DNA of 64,000 nt from CAVZBW01 sp963778465 (GTDB lineage Bacteria > Actinomycetota > Acidimicrobiia > Acidimicrobiales > RAAP-2), in the NCBI GenBank assembly GCA_963778465.1, contig CAVZUK010000002.1:62001-126000 (forward strand). Direction: 5' to 3'. The notes beneath the pieces are model-generated. The model made no database searches. It was not told where the DNA came from and saw only the letters and a list, made by a program, of their open reading frames with translations. Below are positions 39,387 through 47,333 of this stretch, piece after piece (position 1 is the first letter of the stretch; every line of letters begins with the position of its first letter). The translations under genes and the position numbers were made by a program.

Positions 39387-40613
39387 TCAACGTGGCGGGG
39401 GAGAACCCTCCTGTGCCCGCCAGGCGTCCTCCGCCCGCGCCTGGAGCTCCCTGACCGGAATCCCCGTCCGCGTGGACAGGGCGACCAGGTCCTCGATCTC
39501 CGGCTTGGCCCGGTGCTCGCCGACCTTCATCCGCACCGGCTGGCCCTCCACCAGCACGGTCGTCATCTGCCGTGCTGCGGGCCACCGGGTAGCAGAGAGC
39601 GCACGCGCCCCGAAGGTGCCCGTCGTCCGGCGAAGGACGTGCCGCAACGACGCGACGAGGGTCGGATCCGCGAGGGCGTGGACGACGTGGCCCGGCCGAC
39701 CCTTCTTCATGACCACCGAGCTCACCCAGGCGTCGTGTGCGCCCGCCTCGAGCAGGTCGCGCACCGCCAGCGCCAGCTGCTCGCCGGTCACGTCGTCGAC
39801 GGTGGCCTCGAGCACGATCACCGGTTGCCCGTCGTCGGCAGCCTGGGCGCGGGTCTCGACGGTGCCGAGGACCACCTGGGTGCAATTGGGAAGCTCCTCC
39901 AGGTCCCGGGCACCCGCCCCGAAGCCGGATCGGGTCACGGTCATGGCCGGGAGGGGACCGTAGGAGGTCGCCAGAGCCGCGAGCAGGGCCGCGCCGGTCG
40001 GGGTGGTCAGCTCGTGCGGTGTGTCGACCCCACGCACGGGGGCGCCCCGCAGGAGGTCGACCACGGCCGGCGCGGGGTTGGGGAGGACGCCGTGAGCGGC
40101 CCGAACGGTGCCGGTGCCGGTCGCGACCGGCGACGCCCGGACCTCGTCGATCCCGAGGACCTCCAAGGCGGCCACCGTTCCCACGACGTCGACGATGGCA
40201 TCGTGGCCACCGGCCTCGTGGAGGTGGACTTCCGCGACCGAGCGCCGGTGGAGGCGGGCCTCCACCCGGGCCAGGGCGTCGAAGACGGCGAGGGCCCGGG
40301 ACGTGACGCGCCGGGGGAGCCGTGCCTCGGTGATCAATGCCGCGATGTGGCTGTGGCTCCGGGAGACCGCATCGTCCTGGACGTCGACCACGGCCTGGGT
40401 GCAGGCGATGCCCCCCCGCAGGACCTCACGGCGCCCGAGCTCCCACCCCGCGATGGGGATGCGGCGGAGAATGGAACGGATCTCGTCGAGATCGGCCCCG
40501 GCGTCGACGAGGCTGCCGAGCGCCATGTCCCCCGCGATGCCCGCGAAGCAGTGGAACCATGCCAGGCGCCGGCCGGGCGGCCCCGCCCCGCCGTCCGCCG
40601 GGCGCCCGCTCAC
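39387..40613 (-). CDS. larC: Nickel-pincer cofactor insertion protein LarC
   Basis: CTP-dependent nickel insertase of the NPN cofactor pathway, 408 residues in a single frame, unlike Lactobacillus where LarC1 and LarC2 need a frameshift. Features: FHCFAGIAGDMALGSLVDAGA at the N-terminus, His-rich metal-binding stretches (SRSHSHIAAL, VHLHEAGGHDAIVDVVGT), TPTGAALLAAL, GTGTVRAAHG, TVDDVTGE, and MKKGRPGHVV near the C-terminus. GTG 40613 shares four bases with the larB stop (GTGA), so larB-larC are co-translated. larE lies on the opposite strand 2 kb away. Confidence 0.92.
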   Translation of the reverse strand: MSGRPADGGAGPPGRRLAWFHCFAGIAGDMALGSLVDAGADLDEIRSILRRIPIAGWELGRREVLRGGIACTQAVVDVQDDAVSRSHSHIAALITEARLPRRVTSRALAVFDALARVEARLHRRSVAEVHLHEAGGHDAIVDVVGTVAALEVLGIDEVRASPVATGTGTVRAAHGVLPNPAPAVVDLLRGAPVRGVDTPHELTTPTGAALLAALATSYGPLPAMTVTRSGFGAGARDLEELPNCTQVVLGTVETRAQAADDGQPVIVLEATVDDVTGEQLALAVRDLLEAGAHDAWVSSVVMKKGRPGHVVHALADPTLVASLRHVLRRTTGTFGARALSATRWPAARQMTTVLVEGQPVRMKVGEHRAKPEIEDLVALSTRTGIPVRELQARAEDAWRAQEGSPPPR

Positions 40614-41407
40614 GGGCCGAGGAGCCGGGCCACCGCGCAGGCGGCTCCGAACCCGTTGTCGATGCCCACCACGCTCACGCCCGCTGCGCACGAGGCCGTC
40701 ATCGCCAGGAGGGCCGTCACCCCCTCCAGCGCGGAGCCGTAGCCGACGCTCGTGGGCACCGCCACGACCGGGGCCGGGGTGATGCCGCCGACGACGCTCG
40801 CCAGGGCGCCCTCCATGCCGGCGACGACGACCACGGCGTCGGCCGCGAGGAGTCGGTCCACCGAGGCGAGCAGCCGGTGGACCCCGGCCACCCCGCAGTC
40901 GGCCACGAGCTCCGAGGGCCAGCCGAGCGCGAGCAGCACGCCGGCGCATTCCTCGGCGACGGGCAGGTCGGCCGTCCCGGCGGTGACGATCAGGACCGAG
41001 GCCTGCCGGGGGGCAGCCGGGCGCCAGACGGCCAGTTGGCCGGCTCGGTCGGCCGAGCCGGCGGCCCGGGGGGCCCCGGTGACTTCGGGCGTGTCGTGGC
41101 CGGCGTCCCCCGTCGCCTCGACGGCGGCCCGGACCTGCTCGGGATCCGCCCTGGTCAACAGCACGGGGCCACCGGGCTCGGACAGCAACTCGCAGACGAT
41201 CTCGGCGACCTGCCGGGGCGTCTTGCCCGGTCCGTAGACGGCCTCCGGGAGGGACTGGCGGAGCCGGCGGTGGTGGTCGACGCGGGCGAAGGGGAGCTCC
41301 ACGAACGGGAGCCGCCGGAGCCGTCGCACGGCGTCGTCCGGATCGCACGTGCCATCGGCGACGCCCTTGAGCAGCGCTCGCAATGCCGCCTCGTCCACCG
41401 CAGTCAC
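40610..41407 (-). CDS. larB: Pyridinium-3,5-biscarboxylic acid mononucleotide synthase LarB
   Basis: First committed enzyme of NPN cofactor synthesis: carboxylates and hydrolyses nicotinic acid adenine dinucleotide. The C-terminal half is PurE-like: ILIVTAGTADLPVAEE-type start (VLIVTAGTADLPVAEE), VAGMEGALASVVGGI and AVPTSVGYGSAL. The 265-residue size is normal. GTG 41407 has GGGAGG close upstream. It is divergent from pheA, whose start is only 14 bases away, so the two promoters must overlap. It is coupled to larC downstream. Confidence 0.93.
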   Translation of the reverse strand: MTAVDEAALRALLKGVADGTCDPDDAVRRLRRLPFVELPFARVDHHRRLRQSLPEAVYGPGKTPRQVAEIVCELLSEPGGPVLLTRADPEQVRAAVEATGDAGHDTPEVTGAPRAAGSADRAGQLAVWRPAAPRQASVLIVTAGTADLPVAEECAGVLLALGWPSELVADCGVAGVHRLLASVDRLLAADAVVVVAGMEGALASVVGGITPAPVVAVPTSVGYGSALEGVTALLAMTASCAAGVSVVGIDNGFGAACAVARLLGP

Positions 41408-41421
41408 TATCCTCCCGGGCG

Positions 41422-42354
41422 GTGCAACCTACCATCCGAACGGTCGCCTACCTCGGCCCTCCCGGCACCTTCACCGAGGAGGCCCTGCTCACACAGCCCG
41501 ACTACGCCGGCGCCGAGCTGCGCCTCCGCTCCACGATCGCGGACGTGCTCTCCTCGGTCGCCGGGGAGGAGGTCGACCTCGGCTTCGTGCCGATGGAGAA
41601 CGCCATCGACGGGACGGTGAGCGCGACCCTCGACGCGCTGCTCTTCGACGTGGACCTCCTGGTCCAGCGCGAGGTGGTGATGGACATCCACCTGCACCTG
41701 ATGGCGATGCCGGGCGTTCGGCTCTCCGACATCGTCAGGGTCGTGTCGATCCCGGTGGCCCTTGCCCAGTGCGAGCACAGTTTGCGACGCCTCGTGCCGG
41801 GGGCCGAGCACGTCGCCGCCAACTCGACGGCGGACGCGGCCCGGGCGCTGGCGGAGCATCCGGACGCATCCGTGGCCGCCCTCGCCCCGAGGGTGGCGGC
41901 CGACCTCTACGGGCTCGAGCTGCTCGTCGAAGACGTCGAGGACCATCCCGACAACCAGACGCGCTTCGTCGCCGTGGCGACGTCGGGCATCCCGGCCCCG
42001 ACGGGCCACGACCGGACGAGCATCGTGTGCTTCCAGCACGCCGACCGGCCCGGCAACCTCCACGGCATCCTCGGTCAGTTCGCCGCCCGCAACATCAACC
42101 TCACCAAGCTCGAGTCCCGGCCCACCAAGCGCAACCTCGGCGAGTACTGCTTCGTGATCGACCTCGACGGCCACCTGGCGGACGAGGTTGTCGGGGACTG
42201 CCTGAGGGACCTCCACGCGGGCCTGGCTCGCGTCAAGTTCCTCGGCTCGTACCCCGCCGCCGGCGCGCACGGACCGGTGCGGCGGCGCAAGGCCGACGAC
42301 GCTTGGCGCGCCGCGGACGAATGGCTCCAGCAGCTACGGGTCCAGATCCGGTAA
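41422..42354 (+). CDS. pheA: Prephenate dehydratase
   Basis: Converts prephenate to phenylpyruvate in phenylalanine synthesis. The 310-residue protein has the catalytic domain (VAYLGPPGTFTEEAL, VPMENAIDGTV, NSTADAARAL, NQTRFVAVA, the Thr-Arg-Phe signature of the active site) and a C-terminal ACT domain for Phe feedback (RPGNLHGILGQFAARNINLTKLESRP, read as family order). There is no chorismate mutase fusion. GTG 41422 is eight bases after TATCCT (41408-41413), suggesting a leaderless transcript; a start at 41383 would overlap larB. tRNA-Ser follows. Confidence 0.95.
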   Translation: MQPTIRTVAYLGPPGTFTEEALLTQPDYAGAELRLRSTIADVLSSVAGEEVDLGFVPMENAIDGTVSATLDALLFDVDLLVQREVVMDIHLHLMAMPGVRLSDIVRVVSIPVALAQCEHSLRRLVPGAEHVAANSTADAARALAEHPDASVAALAPRVAADLYGLELLVEDVEDHPDNQTRFVAVATSGIPAPTGHDRTSIVCFQHADRPGNLHGILGQFAARNINLTKLESRPTKRNLGEYCFVIDLDGHLADEVVGDCLRDLHAGLARVKFLGSYPAAGAHGPVRRRKADDAWRAADEWLQQLRVQIR

Positions 42355-42410
42355 GAACGAGCGGGCTCGGTCCAAGGGAAGACGATCGAGACCGGACCGG
42401 GCCCGGACGA

Positions 42411-42498
42411 GGAGGGATGGCAGAGCGGACGAATGCGCGGCTCTTGAAAAGCCGTGGGACTCCGGTTCCCGTGGGTTCGAATCCCACTCCCTCCGCCA
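42411..42498 (+). tRNA. tRNA-Ser (TGA), CCA encoded
   Basis: Acceptor GGAGGGA (42411-42417) pairs with TCCCTCC (42488-42494). Anticodon loop CTTGAAA gives TGA. The long variable arm of tRNA-Ser is present, and T arm GTGGG-TTCGAAT-CCCAC is perfect. CCA is at 42496-42498. An AT-rich segment and an atypical ATPase gene follow. Confidence 0.96.
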
Positions 42499-42553
42499 AC
42501 CAAGTCGTGTTCGACCCGGCCCACGGCGACGGGCCGGGCTGGGGCACCGTCTT

Positions 42554-42661
42554 GCGAAATCTGATGATTTCTAGGCACCTAGCTAGACACCCGTCGTGGT
42601 CTCCCCGATGTCTAAATCATGAGCTAGATTTAGATAGATTTATCTAGATTCGATCAGATTT
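42554..42661 (+). promoter_or_regulatory. AT-rich region with nested palindromes upstream of the ATPase gene
   Basis: Among GC-rich surroundings this stretch holds several inverted repeats: AAATC-TGAT-GATTT (42557-42570), CTAG-GCAC-CTAG, TCTAAATC-N8-GATTTAGA (42611-42634), CTAGAT...ATCTAG (42624-42647) and AGATA-GATT-TATCT (42632-42645). They could be operators or recombination sites. No CCA-proximal tRNA duplication was found. Confidence 0.55.
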
Positions 42662-42695
42662 TCCGAGAGAGGGCAAGAGGCAACGGCGCAGAGCC

Positions 42696-43868
42696 ATGGA
42701 CCCGGTGCGCAACCCCTACAACCCCGGAGCGGGAACACGGCCTCCCACGCTCGTCGGACGCGACGGGGAGATCGACGCCATGGACGTCACGCTCCAGCGC
42801 CTTCTCCGGGGAACCAACTCACAGAGTCAGCTGCTCACCGGACTGAGGGGGACGGGAAAGACCGTGCTGCTCAACGAGTTCGAGGACCTCGCCGAGGGTC
42901 GTGGCTACTTCCACGAGTACATCGAGGTCAACGAGGACGGCAGCCTGGCACCAGCCATCGCCGCCGCCCTGCGGCGCGTGCTGCTCGCCATGGATGCCAA
43001 GCGCCGCATCGGCGACGCGGTGCGTCGTGCCCTGGGCGTGCTCAAGGCCTTTACCGTCCGCATCCCCAACGGCCCGGAATTGAGCATCGATGTCGACGCC
43101 GTCCTCGGGCCGGCTGATTCGGGAGAACTGGGCGCCGATCTGGCCGGGCTCTTCCTCGAGGTAGGAGGGGTGGCAAGGGCCAATGAAACCGGCATCCTCC
43201 TCGCTATCGACGAACTCCACTACGTCGACCATCCCACCCTCACTGCGTTGCTCGTCGGCCTCCACCGCGCCTCCCAGGAGCGCCTCCCCATCACGATCTC
43301 CGGTGCCGGACTGCCGACGCTGGCCGCCCTCACGGGCGAGGCCAAGACCTACGCCGAGCGAATGTTCGTCATGTCGAAGATGGGAATGCTCAGCGAGGAG
43401 GAGGCTGCGGAGGCACTGCAGACGCCCGCACAATCCGAGAGGGTCACCTGGGCCGATGACGCCATCGCGCGCGCCCTCCAGGTGACGAGGTGCTATCCCT
43501 ACTTCCTCCAGGAGTTCGGAAAGCATGCCTGGGACATCGCCGACGGACCTGATGCGGTCACCCTCGACGACTTCGAACGCTCCGTGCCCCTTTCCGTCGC
43601 CAAGCTCGACGACAGCTTCTTTCTCGTGCGTGCTGCCGGCTCGACTCCTGGTGAACGCGCCTACATGCGCGCCATGGCGCAACTCGGCGCGGGTCCGGTC
43701 CGGACAGCGGACGTGGCGGCCGCGATGGGAAAGGCGCCGCGCTCTCTCAGTCCGGTCCGAGAAGGCCTCATAAAGAGAGCGATGTGCTACGCGCCGAACC
43801 GCGGCGAGATCGCCTTCACCGTCCCGCTCTTCGACGAGTTCATGAAGCGGTGGATCCCCGAGGAGTGA
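42696..43868 (+). CDS. AAA-family ATPase with C-terminal winged helix-like region
   Basis: 390-residue STAND/archaeal-type ATPase. Walker A GLRGTGKT (about residue 50), Walker B LLAIDELHY (about 168), and a sensor-like SGAGLPTL. The C-terminal 100 residues (ERAYMRAMAQLGAGPVRTADVAAAMG..., SPVREGLIKRAMCYA) look like a winged-helix module. Such solitary ATPases are scattered among actinobacteria and their function is unknown. It starts at ATG 42696 after an AT-rich promoter region, and the codon use (ATA, GAA and AAT are more frequent) differs from its neighbours. Position beside tRNA-Ser also suggests horizontal acquisition. Confidence 0.87.
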   Translation: MDPVRNPYNPGAGTRPPTLVGRDGEIDAMDVTLQRLLRGTNSQSQLLTGLRGTGKTVLLNEFEDLAEGRGYFHEYIEVNEDGSLAPAIAAALRRVLLAMDAKRRIGDAVRRALGVLKAFTVRIPNGPELSIDVDAVLGPADSGELGADLAGLFLEVGGVARANETGILLAIDELHYVDHPTLTALLVGLHRASQERLPITISGAGLPTLAALTGEAKTYAERMFVMSKMGMLSEEEAAEALQTPAQSERVTWADDAIARALQVTRCYPYFLQEFGKHAWDIADGPDAVTLDDFERSVPLSVAKLDDSFFLVRAAGSTPGERAYMRAMAQLGAGPVRTADVAAAMGKAPRSLSPVREGLIKRAMCYAPNRGEIAFTVPLFDEFMKRWIPEE

Positions 43869-44014
43869 AACACCGGCCGCAACGCGCCCTGCGGCCATCG
43901 GCCACCGGCGTAGCAGCACCGTCCGATTTTCCAACGACCGCACCCGAGGTGCCCACTGGCGCCGCACGGGCGCGGCGACAAGCCGTTTGCCCTGGTGGCC
44001 CGTATGCTGTCGGC

Positions 44015-44551
44015 GTGCCCCCGCGCCGCGTGCCGGACGGTCACACCCCTGCGGGTGAAGCCAACGTCGAGGATGTCCTCGAGCGGGTGCGTGCCCGCGG
44101 CGGGCGGGTCACGACGGCTCGCCGCCTGCTGCTCGGCTTGGTCTTCGAGTCGCCAGGTCACCACACGGCCGAACAGCTCGCTGCCGAGGTTCAGGCGAGA
44201 GCGCCCGACGTCCACCTGTCCACCGTGTACCGCAACCTCGAGGAGCTGGAGCGCCTGGGCGTCGTCGTGCACGCGCACCTCGGCCACGGCCCGGCGACCT
44301 ACCACCTGGCGACCGCCACCCACTCCCACTTCGTGTGCGGGACCTGTGGCGCGACCATCGAGGCCCCGGACGAGCTCTTCCGCGGTCTCGCCCGCCAGGC
44401 GCGTCAACGGTTCGGCTTCGTGATCGACCCTCGCCACTTCGCGGTGCTCGGCACGTGCGAGTCCTGCGCCGAGGCGGCCGCCGAAGGCTCGCCCGACGAC
44501 ACCGCAGCGGCCCGGGGAGAGCGCCTGGGCGACGGACACGGTCACGGCTGA
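44015..44551 (+). CDS. Fur family transcriptional regulator
   Basis: Metal-responsive repressor of 178 residues. The DNA-binding part has GHHTAEQLAAEVQ and HLSTVYRNLEELERLGVV. The metal site follows in HSHFVCGTCG and the second zinc pair is CESC (about 154-157). The His/Gly-rich C-terminus (GDGHGHG) may add metal ligands, fitting a Zur- or Fur-type sensor. GTG 44015 is six bases after TATGCT (44003-44008), giving a leaderless message. It lies just before a two-component pair but is not clearly part of it. The metal cannot be assigned from sequence alone. Confidence 0.92.
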   Translation: MPPRRVPDGHTPAGEANVEDVLERVRARGGRVTTARRLLLGLVFESPGHHTAEQLAAEVQARAPDVHLSTVYRNLEELERLGVVVHAHLGHGPATYHLATATHSHFVCGTCGATIEAPDELFRGLARQARQRFGFVIDPRHFAVLGTCESCAEAAAEGSPDDTAAARGERLGDGHGHG

Positions 44552-44557
44552 CCGCCG

Positions 44558-45250
44558 ATGGCCGCGGGCATGTCGGAGGGGCCGGGCACCGTGGTGGTGG
44601 TCGAGGACGACCAGCACATCTCTGACCTCGTGGCCATGTACCTGCGTCGAGAGGGCTTCCGGGTGGTCCAGCTCCGGGAAGGTGGGCGCGCACAGGAGGC
44701 GGTCGGCCGGCACGGCGCCCGGCTCGCCATCGTCGACGTCGGCCTGCCCGGCGACGTCGACGGCTTCGAGGTGACCCGCAGGCTGCGGGCCCAGGGCACC
44801 ACGCCGGTCATCATGCTCACGGCCCGCGACGACGAGATCGATCGCGTGCTCGGACTGGAGATCGGCGCGGACGACTACGTCACCAAGCCCTTCTCGCCGC
44901 GCGAGCTCGTGGCACGCGTGCGCGCCATCCTCCGCCGGGACTCGGGCTCGCGCCCGGCGGCGCCGGTCAGCAAGGTGGGCGACTACCGGGTCGACGAGGC
45001 ACGCCGGGAGGTTCGGAGGGAAGGCGGCGGGCTGGTCGAGCTCACCGTCCGGGAATTCGACCTGCTGGTCGCCCTGGCGCGCAACCGCGGGATCGTGTTG
45101 TCGAGGCGCCAGCTGCTGGACGACGCCTGGGGCGCCGACTGGTACGGGGACGAGCGGACGGTGGACGTCCACGTCCGGCAACTGCGAAAGAAGCTCGGCG
45201 ACGACCTGCCCCTGCACACGGTGCGCGGCGTCGGGTACCGGCTGGACTAG
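44558..45250 (+). CDS. Two-component response regulator, OmpR family
   Basis: 230 residues: receiver domain with acidic VVVEDD (13-18), phospho-acceptor Asp60 in AIVDVGLPG, LTAR and the Lys in VTKPFSPREL, then an OmpR/PhoB winged helix (about 130-228) with LTVREFDLLVALARN, LSRRQLLDDAWG and TVDVHVRQLRKKLG. It lies 17 bases upstream of its cognate histidine kinase, with which it forms an operon, and six bases after the Fur gene. The regulon is not evident from the context. Confidence 0.95.
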   Translation: MAAGMSEGPGTVVVVEDDQHISDLVAMYLRREGFRVVQLREGGRAQEAVGRHGARLAIVDVGLPGDVDGFEVTRRLRAQGTTPVIMLTARDDEIDRVLGLEIGADDYVTKPFSPRELVARVRAILRRDSGSRPAAPVSKVGDYRVDEARREVRREGGGLVELTVREFDLLVALARNRGIVLSRRQLLDDAWGADWYGDERTVDVHVRQLRKKLGDDLPLHTVRGVGYRLD

Positions 45251-45267
45251 TCGCGGCGGCTGGTCCG

Positions 45268-46665
45268 GTGCGGGCGCGCATCCTGGCGGCGATCGTCGCG
45301 CTGGTGGCGGGGACGCTCGTCCTCGCGAGCGTCGGCAGCTTCCTCCTGATCCGCCGGGACACCCTCTCGAGCGCCGAGAGCCAGCTCCGAACCCAGGTCC
45401 GCAGCATCGCCGAGCACCCCGCCCTGCTGGCCCTCCGGTTGCCCGGCGAGCGGACGCTGCGCCCGGGGCGGTGCTGCCTGACGGTGCTGCGCGTGGTCGG
45501 CGGGTTCAGCACGCTCTCGGTCAACGCGGCCGAGGGAGGGGAGTGGACGAGGCCGATGCCCGAGGTTCTGCGGGGCGTGAGCCTGCCGGTCGGCCGCATC
45601 GAGGCGGGCTCGTCGGTGAGCGGCCACGTCGGCGACAGCGTCTACGTGGTGGACCCCATGACCCTGAACGCCCGGCAGCGGACCCGGTTCGTCCCCGCCA
45701 TCCCGACCGCCGCGACGCCGGTGCTCGTGGCGACCCGCGACGTCTCGGCCCCGGCCGGCGGATTCGGCTACTTCGCCATCGTGGGCGCGGCGGTTCTCGT
45801 CATCGCCGGGGCCGCCTCCTACTTCCTCGCCAGCCGGCTGGCCCGGCCGCTGCGCCGGGCCGTCGACGTCACGGGCAGGATCGCCGGTGGCGATCTCGAC
45901 GCGCGGGTTGACGCGTCGGCGTCCGACCCGCCCGAGCTCGTCGCGCTCCGCGAGTCGATCAACACGATGGGCGACCGGCTCTCCGAGGCGAGGGAGCAGC
46001 AGCGCCAGTTCCTCCTCTCGGTGTCCCACGACCTACGGACCCCGCTCACGTCGATCGGCGGCTACGCGCAGGCCGTCGCCGACGGCACCGCGGAGGACGT
46101 GCCGGCGGCCATCGAGGTGATCCGCACGGAGGCCCACCGCCTCGAGCGGCTGGTCCAGGACCTCCTGGATCTCGCCCGCCTCGACGCCGGCCGCTTCTCG
46201 TTCCGGCCGGAGCCGACCGAGGTCACCCCTCTCGTTGTCGAGACCGTCGAGAGCTTCCGCCCCGCCGCCACCCGACGGTCCCTGTCGCTCGACGCCGACG
46301 TGCCCGACGGGGATCCGATGATGCTCTCGACGGACCGGGATCGGACCCGCCAGGTGCTTGCCAACCTGATCGACAATGCCCTCCGGTTCGCCCGCTCCCG
46401 TGTGCAGGTGGGGGCCCGGCGAGATGGCCCCGGGCTCCTCTTGTGGGTCACCGACGACGGGCCGGGCATCGCCCCGGAGGATCTCGAACGGGTGTGGGAC
46501 CGGCACTTCAGCACGGACCGCTCTGGCGCCTCGGGCGCCGGCATGGGGCTCGGCCTGGCCATCGTCGCCGAGCTGGTCGGGGCGATGCGCGGTGTGGTCC
46601 AGGCCGAGTCCCCGGTCGCCGGCGAGGAGGGCACGAGGATGGTGGTGCGCCTCCCCCCTCTGTGA
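45268..46665 (+). CDS. Sensor histidine kinase
   Basis: Membrane kinase partner of the preceding regulator, 465 residues. First span at about 6-28, an extracytoplasmic sensor of 140 residues with a paired CC at 69-70, second span at 168-188, HAMP domain (about 189-240), HisKA with phospho-acceptor His254 in SVSHDLRTPLTSIGGY, and HATPase_c with LIDNALRFA, DDGPGIAPEDLERVW and GMGLGLAI. The GTG start is at 45268. The vicinal Cys pair in the sensor may hint at redox or metal sensing, which would fit the Fur neighbour, but that is speculation. Confidence 0.94.
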   Translation: MRARILAAIVALVAGTLVLASVGSFLLIRRDTLSSAESQLRTQVRSIAEHPALLALRLPGERTLRPGRCCLTVLRVVGGFSTLSVNAAEGGEWTRPMPEVLRGVSLPVGRIEAGSSVSGHVGDSVYVVDPMTLNARQRTRFVPAIPTAATPVLVATRDVSAPAGGFGYFAIVGAAVLVIAGAASYFLASRLARPLRRAVDVTGRIAGGDLDARVDASASDPPELVALRESINTMGDRLSEAREQQRQFLLSVSHDLRTPLTSIGGYAQAVADGTAEDVPAAIEVIRTEAHRLERLVQDLLDLARLDAGRFSFRPEPTEVTPLVVETVESFRPAATRRSLSLDADVPDGDPMMLSTDRDRTRQVLANLIDNALRFARSRVQVGARRDGPGLLLWVTDDGPGIAPEDLERVWDRHFSTDRSGASGAGMGLGLAIVAELVGAMRGVVQAESPVAGEEGTRMVVRLPPL

Positions 46666-46668
46666 GCC

Positions 46669-47028
46669 TCAGCTGGACGAGCCGCCCGAGCCGGGGCAGG
46701 CCGTTTGGATCCTCTGCTCGGCCTTGGAGAGACGGTCCGAGGCCTTCTTCAGACGGTTCTCGAGTGCCTGGAAGCGCTTGGACAGCCGAGGGACCCCGCC
46801 CTGCTGGGTCTCGGTCACCCAGCCGGCGACCTCGCCTGCGTACTTCTGGACGTCTGCCTGGGCCGTCTGGATCTTCTGGAGGCGGGTGCTCGCCTGCGAG
46901 CAATTGGCGGCGCTGGTGGTGGCCTGGGGGCTGGTGCTGGCGCCGGCCACGCCGAAGCTGGCCAGCGTCAGGGCGCCCGCCACTCCCGCGCCAGCCGCTG
47001 CCTTGGCCAGAATCGATCGACTTCGCAT
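46669..47028 (-). CDS. Small secreted protein with coiled-coil region
   Basis: 119 residues. A Sec signal peptide (MRSRSILAKAAAGAGVAGAL..., cleavage after ASTS or GAS at about 30) is followed by a helical, Lys/Gln/Glu-rich segment (RLQKIQTAQADVQKYAGEV, RFQALENRLKKASDRLSKAE) and two Cys (43 and 110) that could form a disulfide closing the ends of the helical hairpin. It is convergent with the kinase gene three bases away. I do not recognise a family; a cell-envelope role is inferred from the signal peptide only. Confidence 0.8.
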   Translation of the reverse strand: MRSRSILAKAAAGAGVAGALTLASFGVAGASTSPQATTSAANCSQASTRLQKIQTAQADVQKYAGEVAGWVTETQQGGVPRLSKRFQALENRLKKASDRLSKAEQRIQTACPGSGGSSS

Positions 47029-47155
47029 CGGTAGTGTCGCTTTCTCTCGTCAGTATGTGGTCCCGTTATGACGCGCCCGTGTTAGGTGCGGATGGAGCGC
47101 GTGTTAGGGGCCGATGAGGGCTCCAGGGGCCACGAGGTGGGGCAATCGCCGACAC

Positions 47156-47183
47156 TTGCACACCCGGTCCGCCCCATTACAAT
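47156..47183 (+). promoter_or_regulatory. Putative promoter upstream of the mannosyltransferase gene
   Basis: TTGCAC (47156-47161), 16-base spacer, TACAAT (47178-47183) in the 305-base gap between the divergent genes. The predicted leader to GTG 47334 is about 145 bases. I see no other structure in the gap apart from two GTGTTAGG(T/G) copies near 47080-47107. Confidence 0.55.
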
Positions 47184-47333
47184 ACGGTTACGGGTCGTTT
47201 GCGGAGGGAGTCGGGACCCCGACCCCCTGGCTCGTCCACCGAGGGGTCCGCACCTGGTGATACGGGAGCGCAGATTGGTCGCAAATCGGACGCCCAACCA
47301 TGATGCGTCCGCGGCGACGTGGAGGAGAGTCCC

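Noticed and set aside
39387..40613. Programmed frameshift in larC (LarC1/LarC2)
   Set aside because: The whole LarC reads in one frame here, so no frameshift is needed.
42411..42695. Complete integrated element at tRNA-Ser
   Set aside because: No integrase, no duplicated tRNA 3' end and no second boundary can be seen, so only a possible small acquired module is proposed.
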